Positions 15,555 through 23,677 of a stretch of DNA of 43,829 bases are shown piece by piece. This stretch comes from Brevibacillus fluminis. Its GTDB lineage: Bacteria > Bacillota > Bacilli > Brevibacillales > Brevibacillaceae. The stretch lies in the NCBI RefSeq assembly GCF_003710825.1, contig NZ_RHHQ01000016.1, forward strand, positions 1-43,829. Direction: 5' to 3'. Every line of letters begins with the position of its first letter. The stretch's first letter is position 1. Below the pieces are notes generated by a model. The model worked only from the letters and a program-made list of their open reading frames with translations. It made no database searches and was not told where the DNA came from. The position numbers and the translations under genes are program-made.

Positions 15555-16868
15555 ATGGAACGTAAAGACTGGAAAGTGATAGTTGAAAATTGGGTCAATC
15601 GGAATCAACAACATATCGTAGAACTGCTTCAGGAGATGATTCGCTATAAAAGCGTCAACCCACAGTTCATCGACAATCCAAGCGAGAGTGAGAATGACAA
15701 GCTTCAAGACTTTCTAGAAGATTATCTGCTATCAATGGGCTTGGATGTGGACAAATGGGATGTCTACGAAGGTCAACCCAATGTAGTAGCGACGGTAAAA
15801 GGCAAATCGAGGGATAACACGCTAATCTTAAATGGTCATGTGGACGTTGTGCCGGCAGGTGCTTTGAACAGATGGTCTTTCGATCCGTGGGGTGGAGTGA
15901 TACAGGACGGCAAACTATACGGAAGAGGCTCTATGGATATGAAGGCTGGAGTTACCAGCAATATAATAGTGGCCAAATTTATACGAGACTTCGGCATCGA
16001 GTTGGATTCCGATCTCGATCTTCATATCGTAATTGATGAGGAAAGTGGCGGAGCAGGTACACGTGCAGTACTCGAGCGTGGCTACAAAGGTTCGGGTGTA
16101 ATTGTTACGGAACCAACCAATGGGATAATTAACCCCGTAGAGGGGGGGCTTCACTGGGCAAGGGTAACAATAAAAGGTAACTCAGCGCATTCTGCTTGGC
16201 GATATAGCCACATCTATCCAGGTTACGAGAGAACGGGTGTCAATGTAATTGAGAAAGCAATGAAAATCATTCAAGCAACAGCAGAATTAGAAAAGGATTG
16301 GGGGCTAAACAGACGCCACCCGCTATTGCCACCGGGAGCAAATGTAATCAATCCCGGTGTGATGCTTGCTGGTGCCGGAATGAAGAATGGGATTCCTGAA
16401 ATCATTACGAATCCCGCAATCATCCCTGATCACTGTGTTATTGAATATGACATCAAGTACTTGCCTTACGAAAACTCAGAAGAGATCAAAAAAGAGTTTG
16501 AGGATGCCATCAGCTCCTTGGCTTTTACCGATAGCTGGTTAAGGGAAAATCCGCCGCAGGTGGAGTGGGGATTAAGAGGAGTCAATTTTCCGCCCGTCAA
16601 CACCCCTATTGATCACGAGATTGTCCGATCGATTGCGAAGAGTCAGGGAATATTTGGAATTTCACCATCGTACCAAGGGTTTGTTGCTGTTTGTGATGTT
16701 GCCTGGTATGTAGGCATGAATATTCCGGGCGTAATTTACGGACCAAAGGGAGCACAACTGCACGGACCTGACGAATATGTCGAACTTGATTCTCTGTTTG
16801 AGGTCATTAAAGTGCTGATTATGACAGTGCTAAGATGGAATGGGATTTTGGACGAGGACCAAGCTTGA
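15555..16868 (+). CDS. M20 family amidohydrolase/deacylase (ArgE/DapE type)
   Basis: A 437-residue zinc-dependent amidohydrolase. Metal-ligand motifs are visible: NGHVDVVPAG with its His, GRGSMDMKAG with the bridging Asp, and IDEESGGAGT with the catalytic Glu pair. EPTN and a C-terminal GPKGAQLHGPDEYV with the last His complete the site. The middle is the dimerisation domain. These cytoplasmic enzymes hydrolyse N-acyl or N-carbamoyl amino acids. GGAAGGGAATTG lies upstream of ATG. The following NCS1 permease gene begins within or just past its stop, so the two are one operon. An NCS1 carrier for a nucleobase, hydantoin or allantoin-like compound suggests an N-carbamoyl or ureido substrate, which is inference. 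Confidence 0.9.
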   Translation: MERKDWKVIVENWVNRNQQHIVELLQEMIRYKSVNPQFIDNPSESENDKLQDFLEDYLLSMGLDVDKWDVYEGQPNVVATVKGKSRDNTLILNGHVDVVPAGALNRWSFDPWGGVIQDGKLYGRGSMDMKAGVTSNIIVAKFIRDFGIELDSDLDLHIVIDEESGGAGTRAVLERGYKGSGVIVTEPTNGIINPVEGGLHWARVTIKGNSAHSAWRYSHIYPGYERTGVNVIEKAMKIIQATAELEKDWGLNRRHPLLPPGANVINPGVMLAGAGMKNGIPEIITNPAIIPDHCVIEYDIKYLPYENSEEIKKEFEDAISSLAFTDSWLRENPPQVEWGLRGVNFPPVNTPIDHEIVRSIAKSQGIFGISPSYQGFVAVCDVAWYVGMNIPGVIYGPKGAQLHGPDEYVELDSLFEVIKVLIMTVLRWNGILDEDQA

Positions 16869-16908
16869 CAGGCGTAGCATGAAATCACATTGGGGAGCGA
16901 TGCGAGAC

Positions 16909-18324
16909 ATGGATCGAAATGAAAGGAAATCTCACGATATCGAGGACTTATCCCAAAAATATAAACAGCCCAAAAACATAGAACAATACGGAATTGAGCA
17001 AGTTCCTGAAGCAGAAAGAACAGTGAGATGGTACGATATCTTTTTTATGGTAATCAATTTCTTAATGAACCCAGGTATGATCTTAATCGGGGGAATGGCA
17101 GTAGCTTCCGGGTTATCGTTTTGGGCGGCTATTGCATCTGTAGTTTTGGGGATTGCAGTCGCTTTTGTTGCATACTTAATCATGGCGACTATTGGTGTCG
17201 ATTATGGAGTCTCTGGTGCAGTAGCTACACGGATGGTTTACGGAGTGAGAGGGTCTAAATATACAGTATCGCTATTCCGGGCCGCGACTGGAATATACTG
17301 GTTTTCGATCCAAACCATTGTTGGTGCCGCGGCTATTGCTGTTGTGATTAACAAGCTTTTCCAAGCGGAGGTAAGCATTGTTGCCGTAAGTCTGATTTTT
17401 GCGATATTCCAAATCGTCGTTGCGACATTTGGGTATAATTGGTTGAAGTTCTTGTCTCGAATTGCCCTGCCAATCAAATTGATTGGGCTGATTGCTATCT
17501 GTTACATGTTCATGACACATGACGATCCAAATTACGCGATCCCAAAAGTATTCGGGTACGAAGGCACCGTTGGTTGGGGGTGGGGAGTCTTCATCGTCTC
17601 ATTAAACTCTTTGACAGCCATTTGGCTCTCGATGACCACGGATGCTGCCGACTTTTGTCGATATTCACGCACACGAGTCGATATGTGGATCGGAACGATG
17701 GCTGCCGCATGCATCGGAACCTTTACTTCCGCCTTTGTCGGTGCATACTCTGCTGCAGCAACACTGGGAAAGGTTCCCAATGGGCTGGAGGGAGCCGCCA
17801 CGATTGCAAGCAGCGGCTTCGCACTCTTTATGATCTTGCTAGTTGTTGTTCTGGACAACTGGACAATAAATGTACTGAACATTTACACCAGTTCACTTTC
17901 AGTCGTGAACATGGTGCCGAAACTGGGGCGTTTTTGGGCAACCTTGCTGGTTTCTGTAATTGGAGTTGGCCTGTCGATCTTTCCGAGTATGTTGAATAAA
18001 TTGCAAGATACGATGACGGTATCAGGTATTTTTTACGCACCGTTGGCGGCCGTAGTCATTACGGATTATGTATTCGTGAAAAAAGGAGTTTTGCTTGTCG
18101 ATCAGTTGTTTGAAGAGAATGGGATATACCGTTATTCAAATGGTTGGAATATACCAGCCCTCACTTGGACGATCATCGGATTTGTGGTCTACCAATATAC
18201 ACCGCCTGAGTACTTCCAATCGATCGTGTGTATTGTCTTGACTGGTTTCGGTTATTACTTCCATCAAAAACTTAATGGCCAGGTTCAAAAGCAGAGGGAA
18301 ATGCTTGCGAAAATGAGTGCTTAA
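16909..18324 (+). CDS. NCS1-family nucleobase:cation symporter
   Basis: A twelve-helix permease of the NCS1 family (cytosine, uracil, allantoin, thiamine or hydantoin carriers). The cytoplasmic start (YGIEQVPEAERTVRWYDIFF) and first helix region (NFLMNPGMILIGGMAVASGL) are diagnostic, as is WLSMTTDAADFCRYSR around helix 6. Several in-frame starts exist at 16840, 16879, 16900 and 16909. I prefer 16909 because GGGGAG at 16892-16897 is best spaced for it; 16840 would overlap the M20 gene by 29 bases. It would import the substrate handled by the upstream M20 enzyme. A glutamine-synthetase-type remnant follows. Confidence 0.9.
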   Translation: MDRNERKSHDIEDLSQKYKQPKNIEQYGIEQVPEAERTVRWYDIFFMVINFLMNPGMILIGGMAVASGLSFWAAIASVVLGIAVAFVAYLIMATIGVDYGVSGAVATRMVYGVRGSKYTVSLFRAATGIYWFSIQTIVGAAAIAVVINKLFQAEVSIVAVSLIFAIFQIVVATFGYNWLKFLSRIALPIKLIGLIAICYMFMTHDDPNYAIPKVFGYEGTVGWGWGVFIVSLNSLTAIWLSMTTDAADFCRYSRTRVDMWIGTMAAACIGTFTSAFVGAYSAAATLGKVPNGLEGAATIASSGFALFMILLVVVLDNWTINVLNIYTSSLSVVNMVPKLGRFWATLLVSVIGVGLSIFPSMLNKLQDTMTVSGIFYAPLAAVVITDYVFVKKGVLLVDQLFEENGIYRYSNGWNIPALTWTIIGFVVYQYTPPEYFQSIVCIVLTGFGYYFHQKLNGQVQKQREMLAKMSA

Positions 18325-18342
18325 TTCATTTTTTTCATTTAT

Positions 18343-18615
18343 TTACGATTTGCGCAGCACCAGTATCCCGAATTATTGTTCGCTGAGGAGGATGCGTCCG
18401 GGAACCTGTGCATTCATCCGGGAGAGCCAGCCAACGACAATGTGAATTGGCTCACTGAGCCCGAAATGAAAGAACGCGGCATCGTTCGAGCGCCGCACAA
18501 TCTGGATGAAGCGATGGACAGCTTTAGCCAGGACACGATCCTTGGCCAGTCCATTGGTCGAGATCTGGGAAGAATGAATAAAAGCAGAGCGCACGGAGTG
18601 AGTAGTTTCTTGTAG
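18343..18615 (+). pseudogene. C-terminal fragment of a glutamine-synthetase-family enzyme
   Basis: The frame FAQHQYPELLFAEEDASGNL, then NLDEAMDSFSQDTILGQSIGRDLGRMNK to VSSFL-stop, matches the end of GlnA-like ligases, where a LPxNLxEAxxxF..D..L..xLG signature precedes the C-terminus. The ATP-grasp core and N-terminal beta-grasp domain are missing and no start exists. It begins only 19 bases after the permease stop, so a GS-like gamma-glutamyl ligase was probably once third in the operon. Such ligases handle amines or small amino compounds. Confidence 0.65.
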
Positions 18616-18618
18616 TTC

Positions 18619-18656
18619 GACAATAAAAGGGTCCCCTCGGGGGCCTTTTATTGTTT
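18619..18656. terminator. Bidirectional terminator ending the M20/NCS1 unit
   Basis: ACAATAAAAGG and CCTTTTATTGT with GC-rich inner pairs form a near-perfect stem, with T-rich sequence on the plus side (TTGTTTCG). Confidence 0.8.
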
Positions 18657-18661
18657 CGTCA

Positions 18662-18700
18662 GATAATTATACATAATGATAATTATTAATAATTTCATTG
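18662..18700. repeat. Short dispersed AT repeat, copy 1
   Basis: GATAATTATACATAAT followed by a second dyad ATAATTATTAATAAT. The same core occurs at 20220 and 33713. It resembles a Fur box only loosely; copies differ in the part that would be the Fur site. Confidence 0.55.
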
Positions 18701-18764
18701 AATCACTTATAACTAAAGAGGGGCCAAAATGGCGCTTTATTTATTTCATGTCGCGAACCACAAC

Positions 18765-18805
18765 TATTCCGAAAAGGAAGGTTTTTGGGATAATTCTTAG
18801 ATTGT
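18765..18805. repeat. CCGAAAA palindromic repeat, copy 1
   Basis: ACCACAACTATTCCGAAAA followed by a degraded TTTTTGGGATAAT arm. Better preserved copies are at 19886-19916 and 43670-43708. Confidence 0.5.
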
Positions 18806-18911
18806 CTATTTGAATAGATAAATATAATTAATTGAGTGATAGTAAAGGTTTAATAAGCTAGAAATAGGCTAGTCTCATAGATAGAAGTAATAAATGAAGG
18901 GACGAGAAAAA

Positions 18912-19403
18912 ATGAGCGAGATATTTAATGAACGAGTTGCTTTACGCATGCATCTTGAGTCTTTGTTAAAATTAAGGCATGAACTGCGTTCTGATTATGT
19001 TGATCGTGACAGAGTACTTTCTTTAGAAATTAAAGAAATCATTAATAAAGTTCAGGCCATTGAACACAAGGTTGAAGACTTAAACTTAATGAAAATAGAA
19101 AAAGACGAAATGCAAGCAGAAGAGGTAGCACCTAAAGAACCAGTGACAGTACCAGAGCAAATGAAAGCTAGAAAAGAGCGCACTCGAATTAATTATGAAG
19201 AGATTAAGGAAAGACTACTTGAATTATTACAGGAGACATCTGAACCCATGTCCTTAAGCACCATTGTCTCAGAACTTGAACAAAGGTACGGGATACACCT
19301 ATCTAACCCTTACATTACTATCAAAAAAATTACAAAAGATATAAGTGGAGTTAAAGAGACAAAAGAAGGGCGAGTTCTTTTTTTTGCATGGAAAAACGAT
19401 TAG
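18912..19403 (+). CDS. Rok-like AT-rich DNA-binding silencer
   Basis: A 163-residue protein. The N-terminal coiled-coil region (FNERVALRMHLESLLKLRHE then LRSDYVDRDRVLSLEIKEI) matches the oligomerisation domain of Bacillus Rok, which starts FNEREALRLRLEQL. A Lys/Glu-rich linker follows. The C-terminal 70 residues (INYEEIKERLLELLQETSEP, LSTIVSELEQRYGIHLSNPY) look like the Rok winged helix, which binds the minor groove of AT-rich DNA. In B. subtilis Rok silences horizontally acquired genes and competence. I prefer ATG 18912, with AAGGGACGAG upstream, over 18894. It sits in a mobile-DNA-rich region, as expected for an accessory copy. The function is inferred from fold similarity. Confidence 0.72.
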   Translation: MSEIFNERVALRMHLESLLKLRHELRSDYVDRDRVLSLEIKEIINKVQAIEHKVEDLNLMKIEKDEMQAEEVAPKEPVTVPEQMKARKERTRINYEEIKERLLELLQETSEPMSLSTIVSELEQRYGIHLSNPYITIKKITKDISGVKETKEGRVLFFAWKND

Positions 19404-19533
19404 ATATTATTACCAAACACAGCGGACTGATGCAATCGAAAATGGATGCTGCCGACTGAAATGTTGCTACTATATAATGCGTTCAAATTACTCTCAAACT
19501 ACGAGTTCAATAAATGATAAAATCTCTTAACAA

Positions 19534-19590
19534 AACAGTGACAGTCTAGGAATCTTTTGTCTCTTTCTAGATTGCCACTGTTGCTCTTTA
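19534..19590 (+). terminator. Terminator of the Rok-like gene
   Basis: AACAGTGACAGTCTAGGAA pairs with TTTCTAGATTGCCACTGTT over about 19 positions and is followed by GCTCTTT. The stem sequence is related to the hairpin at 1498-1548. Confidence 0.7.
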
Positions 19591-19678
19591 CCCGAGTTTT
19601 ACGAAAATCTTGATACACACTTGATTTTTATTAACGAAATTTTAACGCAATGCAAATTTTCAACCAACAGGTTTCGGT

Positions 19679-19684
19679 TATAAT
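19679..19684 (+). promoter_or_regulatory. -10 box for the small zinc-ribbon gene
   Basis: A perfect TATAAT preceded by GG-T. The best -35 candidate, TTTTCA 16 bases upstream, is weak. It lies about 40 bases before the TTG start. Confidence 0.45.
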
Positions 19685-19724
19685 GTAACTCGACTTAGGT
19701 ACAACGATGAGAGGAGATTTAATC

Positions 19725-19868
19725 TTGAATTTGGTATTAACGGAAAAGCAGTGTAAATCTTGCCAAGTGCGTTTGACAGAGTATGAAATTGAAAATAACC
19801 GCGGCTTCTGCATTGACTGTTTCAAGGAAGACAAAACAGGAGAGTCAGAGGCGAAACAAAACAGCTAA
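19725..19868 (+). CDS. 47-residue zinc-ribbon-like protein
   Basis: A TTG start with an excellent GAGAGGAGA ribosome binding site seven bases before opens a 47-codon frame: NLVLTEKQCKSCQVRLTEYE, then a second FCIDCF pair and a charged tail. Two CxxC pairs 19 residues apart are typical of a small zinc ribbon, likely a nucleic-acid or protein-binding module. No larger partner domain is present and a clear -10 box lies upstream, so it is probably an independent small gene. The family is not named. It follows the Rok-like gene and its terminator and is followed by repeats. Confidence 0.7.
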   Translation: MNLVLTEKQCKSCQVRLTEYEIENNRGFCIDCFKEDKTGESEAKQNS

Positions 19869-19885
19869 GCTGTTTCCGCTGACAC

Positions 19886-19916
19886 AACTAATTCCGAAAA
19901 AGAAGCTTTTCGGAAT
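19886..19916. repeat. CCGAAAA palindromic repeat, copy 2
   Basis: ATTCCGAAAA and TTTTCGGAAT form a ten-base perfect inverted repeat with a short loop; CACAACTA precedes it, as in the other two copies. No T tract follows, so it is not a standard terminator. Confidence 0.6.
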
Positions 19917-20005
19917 AAATATCCAATATAGGTATAGAAGATACAAAACTGTCTAAACTGATTAATAAAGCAGATGTATGTTCCTATTTACCGAGGGCTG
20001 GTTAA

Positions 20006-20138
20006 GCCTATATACGATATTTTGTAGAAACCAACATTTGATATCAAGAAAACCTACGAGTATAACCTGATAAGGGATCGTAGGTTTTTTCATTTGTAAT
20101 CCGGTGTTCAATAAATTATTTGAAGATGCTCCCGATCG
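20006..20138 (+). repeat. Gene-tail plus terminator cassette, copy 2
   Basis: Near-identical to 2514-2647, including the tail ...PIY.IL-stop, the CCAACATTTGATA spacer, the terminator and CCGGTGTTCAATAAATT. The preceding 60 bases resemble 14715-14760 rather than copy 1, so the three copies overlap to different extents. Confidence 0.75.
20049..20090 (+). terminator. Intrinsic terminator in cassette copy 2
   Basis: AAACCTACG and CGTAGGTTT arms followed by T residues, the same design as at 2556-2600. Confidence 0.8.
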
Positions 20139-20219
20139 TTATTACGGTTGCTGGTTATAACAAGTAGAAGAGGCCAATTTACAACTTCTCAGTAAAAACA
20201 GGGGCTCCATTAAACACTT

Positions 20220-20258
20220 AGATAATTATACATAATACTGATTATTGATAATTATATT
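20220..20258. repeat. Short dispersed AT repeat, copy 2
   Basis: AGATAATTATACATAAT core followed by TGATTATTGATAATTATATTA. The rest of this 400-base gap up to the tetR gene holds no gene that I can support. Confidence 0.5.
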
Positions 20259-20568
20259 ATGCAATTTCCCTTTGCTCGATATACCGGCAGTGGCCATGGA
20301 GAATAAGACCAATCTGCCCCTTTATGGAATGATTAGGCAGGTTTTCGCTGTATAGTACTTTTGTAAACATGTGGGCGTCAGGCAGTTCCTCTTTCTTTTT
20401 GTATTTGAGTAGTTATGCCGGCTATTAAGTATTAGAGAACACAAGTTATTTTCTAGGTTAACTTTGAGTCCGGAAATGCACGACCACAATATGTTAGTAA
20501 AGGAAATCGGACAGACATCCCATTTACTTGCTTGGTGAATGATCCAAAAGCAGCTGTGTCGGCTATTT

Positions 20569-21150
20569 TTATTGATTGGTCTTTATTAACCCTTTAGCCT
20601 GCTGTTTGCCCGTTTCCAGGAGGCTGTCGCTAAGCTTGGAATCATTAACCGACCGAGCTAGCACAAGCGTTCCAACCATCATGCTAAGAACTGCACTCCC
20701 AGTGGATTTATTGATTTGTGCCAGTGTGGAAATAAAATCAATCATCCGTTGCAGTTCGCGGGTGAAGACTTGACGCACCTCTTCGGATGATCTGGATATC
20801 TCACTGGAAAGGGCAGGGAGAATGCAACCCATCTCAGTTTGATCACGATGATACGTGCTTAAATAATAATCGATAACCGTATCAATCTTAGGTTTTCCCT
20901 CCTCCTTCTCAGCTGCTTTCTGCAAAAGTGATATCGTATCGCTTATGGCATATTGGCACGTTTCCGAGACTAGTTGTTCTTTATTGTCAAAGTGTGAATA
21001 GAATCCCCCATGGGTCAGACCGACTCCTTTCATAATGAAAGGAACGCTGATGTCGCGTATTCCATTTGTACGAAACGCTTTGGCGGCACTTTCGATGATA
21101 CGGCCCCGAACTTTGATCTTATGGCCTTCAGGATAGGGCATTGCAGTCAC
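20569..21150 (-). CDS. TetR-family repressor (paralogue 1)
   Basis: A 193-residue TetR/AcrR regulator. The N-terminal helix-turn-helix is clear (RIIESAAKAFRTNGIRDISV, then GLTHGGFYSHFDNKEQLVSE), followed by an all-helical ligand domain with a central Cys in EMGCILPALSSEISRSSEEV. The second TetR gene at 23085-23663 is very similar throughout, including THGGFY.HF.NK.QLV.ETC and CILP.LSSEISRSSEE. It is divergent from lpdA, with operator-like palindromes ATATTATGATCATAATAT in the shared 145-base region, so it probably represses lpdA and itself. The conserved Cys in both paralogues could sense oxidants or electrophiles, which is inference. The true start could be the ATG four codons in (MPYPEG). 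Confidence 0.9.
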   Translation of the reverse strand: MTAMPYPEGHKIKVRGRIIESAAKAFRTNGIRDISVPFIMKGVGLTHGGFYSHFDNKEQLVSETCQYAISDTISLLQKAAEKEEGKPKIDTVIDYYLSTYHRDQTEMGCILPALSSEISRSSEEVRQVFTRELQRMIDFISTLAQINKSTGSAVLSMMVGTLVLARSVNDSKLSDSLLETGKQQAKGLIKTNQ

Positions 21151-21180
21151 CTCTTCACATCTAAATTCACATTTAAAAAT

Positions 21181-21197
21181 ATTATAGTCGTCATAAT
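21181..21197. promoter_or_regulatory. Third, weaker TetR half-site pair
   Basis: ATTATAG and TCATAAT flank three bases, matching halves of the operator at 21254-21271 with different spacing. It is placed just upstream of the minus-strand tetR start. Confidence 0.35.
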
Positions 21198-21237
21198 TTA
21201 ACGCGTCAATTTCTAGGGAACCATTGACCGCTTCAAA

Positions 21238-21271
21238 ATATGATGATAATAATATATTATGATCATAATAT
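21238..21271. promoter_or_regulatory. Tandem TetR operators before lpdA
   Basis: A perfect 18-base palindrome, ATATTATGATCATAATAT, lies at 21254-21271. It is immediately preceded by a 16/18 match at 21238-21255 overlapping by two bases. Another 16/18 match stands before the second tetR gene. They sit 25 to 58 bases before the lpdA ATG, where they would block RNA polymerase. Confidence 0.75.
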
Positions 21272-21295
21272 TTTATTTAGGGAGGCGCAAGGGAG

Positions 21296-22678
21296 ATGAG
21301 CGAGCTTAAACGGATAGACACTTTGGTCATTGGCTCAGGTCCGGGTGGTTATGCGGCTGCGGTGCGTTCGGCGCAGCTTGGAATGACGACGGTCGTTGTC
21401 GAACGCGGTCAAATTGGCGGAGTGTGCACGAATATAGGTTGTATTCCTTCCAAATCGTTGATAGCGGAAGCACACCGCTACAATTTGCAGAGTCAATGGA
21501 ATCATGCGGTCGCCTCGGTATCCTTTGAGGAGGCTCAGGCGTTCAAACAAGCGGTCGTAAACAAACAGTCCGGTGGAGTGCATTACCTGTTAAGAAGTGC
21601 TGGAGTAACGATTCTCGAGGGGGAGGCAAGCTTTATTGACCAGCATACAGTTGTGATGAAAGGACCGGAAACGGAACAATTGATTTCATTTAAATACGCA
21701 ATATTGGCAACGGGTTCTCGTCCGATAGAGTTGCAGGCTTTGCCATTCGGCGATCGTATTTTGTCTTCCACAGAAGCGCTGTCGCTTTCTCAACTTCCTG
21801 CCAGTCTGATCGTTATCGGCGGGGGATATATTGGCGTGGAGCTGGGACAAATGTTTGCCAAATTCGGCACCAAGGTGACGATTCTCGAGGGAGGAGAACA
21901 AGTGCTGCCCGGGTTTGAGGCGGACCTTACAGCTCCTGTAGGAAGGCAATTGAACACAGACGGCGTAACCATCATTACGGGGGCGAAAGCCGTTAAAGCT
22001 GAACAGGATACGGAAGGGCTTACCCTCCACTATTTAAAAAACGATGAAGAGCATCTTGTTCGCGCTGAATATGCGTTAGTGACTGTCGGAAGAAAACCGA
22101 ATACGGACGGGAGCTTGGGGCTGGACCGCATCGGATTGCCGACAACGAGCAGAGGATTGATAGAAACAGACGAACAATGCAGAACGGCGATTCCGCATAT
22201 TTTCGCAATAGGCGATATTGCAAACGGACCTGCGCTTGCCCATAAGGCTTCTTATGAAGCCAAGGTTGCGGCGGAAGCCATTGCGGGCGAGCCTTCTGCC
22301 GTCGATTACAAAGCGATTCCGCTTGTCGTTTTTTCCGAGCCGGAGCTGGCGAGCGTCGGGTTAACCGAAACGGAGTGCAAGGCAAAAGCGATTCCGGTTG
22401 TCGTTGGGAAATCTTCATTTTCGATAAACGGCAGAGCGTTGGCGCTGAAAGCGGCAGTCGGGTTTGTCAAAGTGGTCGTCGATCCGGTGTCAGGCATCGT
22501 CATGGGCGCGCAAATCGTTGGGGCAGAGGCGTCAACTCTCATTTCAGAGCTTGCATTGGCGATTGAGATGGGAGCAACCGTGGAGGATTTGGCGATGACT
22601 ATCCATCCCCATCCCACCATGGGAGAAGTGATCATGGAGGCTGCCGGCAACGCAGCAAAAAAAACCACGAAAAAATAA
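21296..22678 (+). CDS. lpdA: Dihydrolipoamide dehydrogenase (E3)
   Basis: A 460-residue FAD-dependent disulfide oxidoreductase. The FAD motif is VIGSGPGGYAAAVRSAQLG, the redox disulfide is in GGVCTNIGCIPSK, and the NAD motif is VIGGGYIGVELGQMF. The second FAD motif is TAIPHIFAIGDI, and the C-terminal catalytic His-Glu is in TIHPHPTMGE. The family oxidises dihydrolipoyl groups of 2-oxoacid dehydrogenases or the glycine cleavage system with NAD. No E1 or E2 genes accompany it, so it is an orphan E3 under TetR control, perhaps used in redox defence or with another disulfide substrate. GGGAGGCGCAAGGGAG precedes ATG. The gene is richer in GC than its flanks. A decayed copy of its 5' end occurs at 22907-22970. 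Confidence 0.93.
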   Translation: MSELKRIDTLVIGSGPGGYAAAVRSAQLGMTTVVVERGQIGGVCTNIGCIPSKSLIAEAHRYNLQSQWNHAVASVSFEEAQAFKQAVVNKQSGGVHYLLRSAGVTILEGEASFIDQHTVVMKGPETEQLISFKYAILATGSRPIELQALPFGDRILSSTEALSLSQLPASLIVIGGGYIGVELGQMFAKFGTKVTILEGGEQVLPGFEADLTAPVGRQLNTDGVTIITGAKAVKAEQDTEGLTLHYLKNDEEHLVRAEYALVTVGRKPNTDGSLGLDRIGLPTTSRGLIETDEQCRTAIPHIFAIGDIANGPALAHKASYEAKVAAEAIAGEPSAVDYKAIPLVVFSEPELASVGLTETECKAKAIPVVVGKSSFSINGRALALKAAVGFVKVVVDPVSGIVMGAQIVGAEASTLISELALAIEMGATVEDLAMTIHPHPTMGEVIMEAAGNAAKKTTKK

Positions 22679-22722
22679 ACAAAATACAGTCTAGGGACAA
22701 TCAAGAGAGGGAGAACGGGACA

Positions 22723-22912
22723 ATGAATTTTAAATAGGTTTATATTTTGGTATCGCAATCTTACTTGTCGCAGGAGGCTTGCTTCTTGCCGTAAAAAGGA
22801 AAGATGCCGTCAGCCAGGCGGAGTACAGAAAACAAGTAGTACTTGAAGCGGAGCAGAGAACGGTCTTCTACGAAAAGGGTCCGGGGTCAGTTCTCCATAT
22901 GAACGTTGCTTA
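22723..22912 (+). pseudogene. Small membrane protein relic
   Basis: After GAGAGGGAG an ATG at 22723 meets a stop after four codons. In another frame FGIAILLVAGGLLLAVKRKD, then AVSQAEYRKQVVLEAEQRTV and FYEKGPGSVLHMNVA-stop, form a one-helix membrane protein with a charged tail. A frameshift near the start is the simplest reading. Family not recognised. It may have been cotranscribed with lpdA. Confidence 0.4.
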
Positions 22913-22970
22913 AACCGTCGGCCACTTTGGTTATTGGATCAGGTCCCGAAGGCTATGTGGCGGCATTGCA
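22907..22970 (+). pseudogene. Relic of a second lpdA 5' end
   Basis: The bases encoding LKPSATLVIGSGPEGYVAAL match the beginning of lpdA (LKRIDTLVIGSGPGGYAAAV at 21302-21361) at DNA level over about 60 bases with mismatches. Nothing further of the gene survives. It indicates an earlier tandem copy of the lpdA region before the second tetR. Confidence 0.65.
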
Positions 22971-23034
22971 TCCACCACATCCCCTCCACTTTCAGCTATT
23001 TCCGATCATTTTCTGTTCCTATTTGACGGCTAAA

Positions 23035-23052
23035 ATATGATGATTATAATAT
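23035..23052. promoter_or_regulatory. TetR operator before the second tetR
   Basis: ATATGATGATTATAATAT matches the perfect palindrome at 21254-21271 at 16 of 18 positions. It covers the upstream ATG at 23037, which is why that ATG is not taken as the gene start. Confidence 0.65.
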
Positions 23053-23084
23053 TTTGGGACACATGTTTTACGGGAGTGATAGGC

Positions 23085-23663
23085 ATGTCTTATACCCAAA
23101 CACACAAAATGAAAGTTCGTGAAAAAATCGTGGGAAGTGCTGCAGATGCATTCCGCAAGAAAGGCATTAAAGAGGTGAGCGTGCCGCAAATTATGAAGGG
23201 TGCAGGCTTAACGCATGGCGGATTTTACGCTCACTTTGCGAATAAAGATCAGCTTGTCGCTGAAACGTGCAGGAAAGCGATTGGAGAAACGATAGCTCTG
23301 CTGAAAAGCGTTGCGGATCATAAGGAGGATGATTCGAAAATACAAACAGTCATCGATTATTACCTAAGCACAACTCGCCGGGACAAGTTGGAAAAAAGCT
23401 GTATTCTCCCCACTTTGTCCAGTGAAATCTCGCGCTCTTCCGAAGAGATCCGACAGACATTTACGGAAGAGTTCACCCGGTTCATTTCCTTCATTTCCGG
23501 AATGGTTGGAAACAACGATCAGAAAAGCATGGCTATCATTTGTGTTATGGTTGGCTCTCTGCTGCTTGCCCGTTCAGTAAATAACGCCGAATTAAGCCAG
23601 AACATTCTGGATGCAAGCAAGCTTTATTCCAAGGCTCTTGTCTTTATCAAAACATCTTCATAA
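23085..23663 (+). CDS. TetR-family repressor (paralogue 2)
   Basis: A 192-residue TetR/AcrR regulator closely related to the minus-strand gene at 20569-21150. The helix-turn-helix reads KIVGSAADAFRKKGIKEVSV, PQIMKGAGLTHGGFYAHFAN. The ligand-domain Cys (KLEKSCILPTLSSEISRSSE) is kept. The start is ATG 23085, preceded by GGGAGTG; an in-frame ATG at 23037 lies within the operator. Sharing an operator with paralogue 1 suggests cross-regulation. It is separated by only 14 bases from the following iron-sulfur protein and is the first gene of that operon, so it likely controls it. Confidence 0.9.
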   Translation: MSYTQTHKMKVREKIVGSAADAFRKKGIKEVSVPQIMKGAGLTHGGFYAHFANKDQLVAETCRKAIGETIALLKSVADHKEDDSKIQTVIDYYLSTTRRDKLEKSCILPTLSSEISRSSEEIRQTFTEEFTRFISFISGMVGNNDQKSMAIICVMVGSLLLARSVNNAELSQNILDASKLYSKALVFIKTSS

Positions 23664-23677
23664 AGGAGTTGTACAAA

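Noticed and set aside
16840..16908. NCS1 start at 16840
   Set aside because: Overlaps the M20 gene by 29 bases without a ribosome binding site; later ATGs are better placed.
18662..18700. Fur box
   Set aside because: One copy resembles TGATAATNATTATCA, but the other two copies diverge in that part while the other half is conserved.
22306..22758. 150-codon minus-strand ORF
   Set aside because: Shadow frame of GC-rich lpdA; composition effect.
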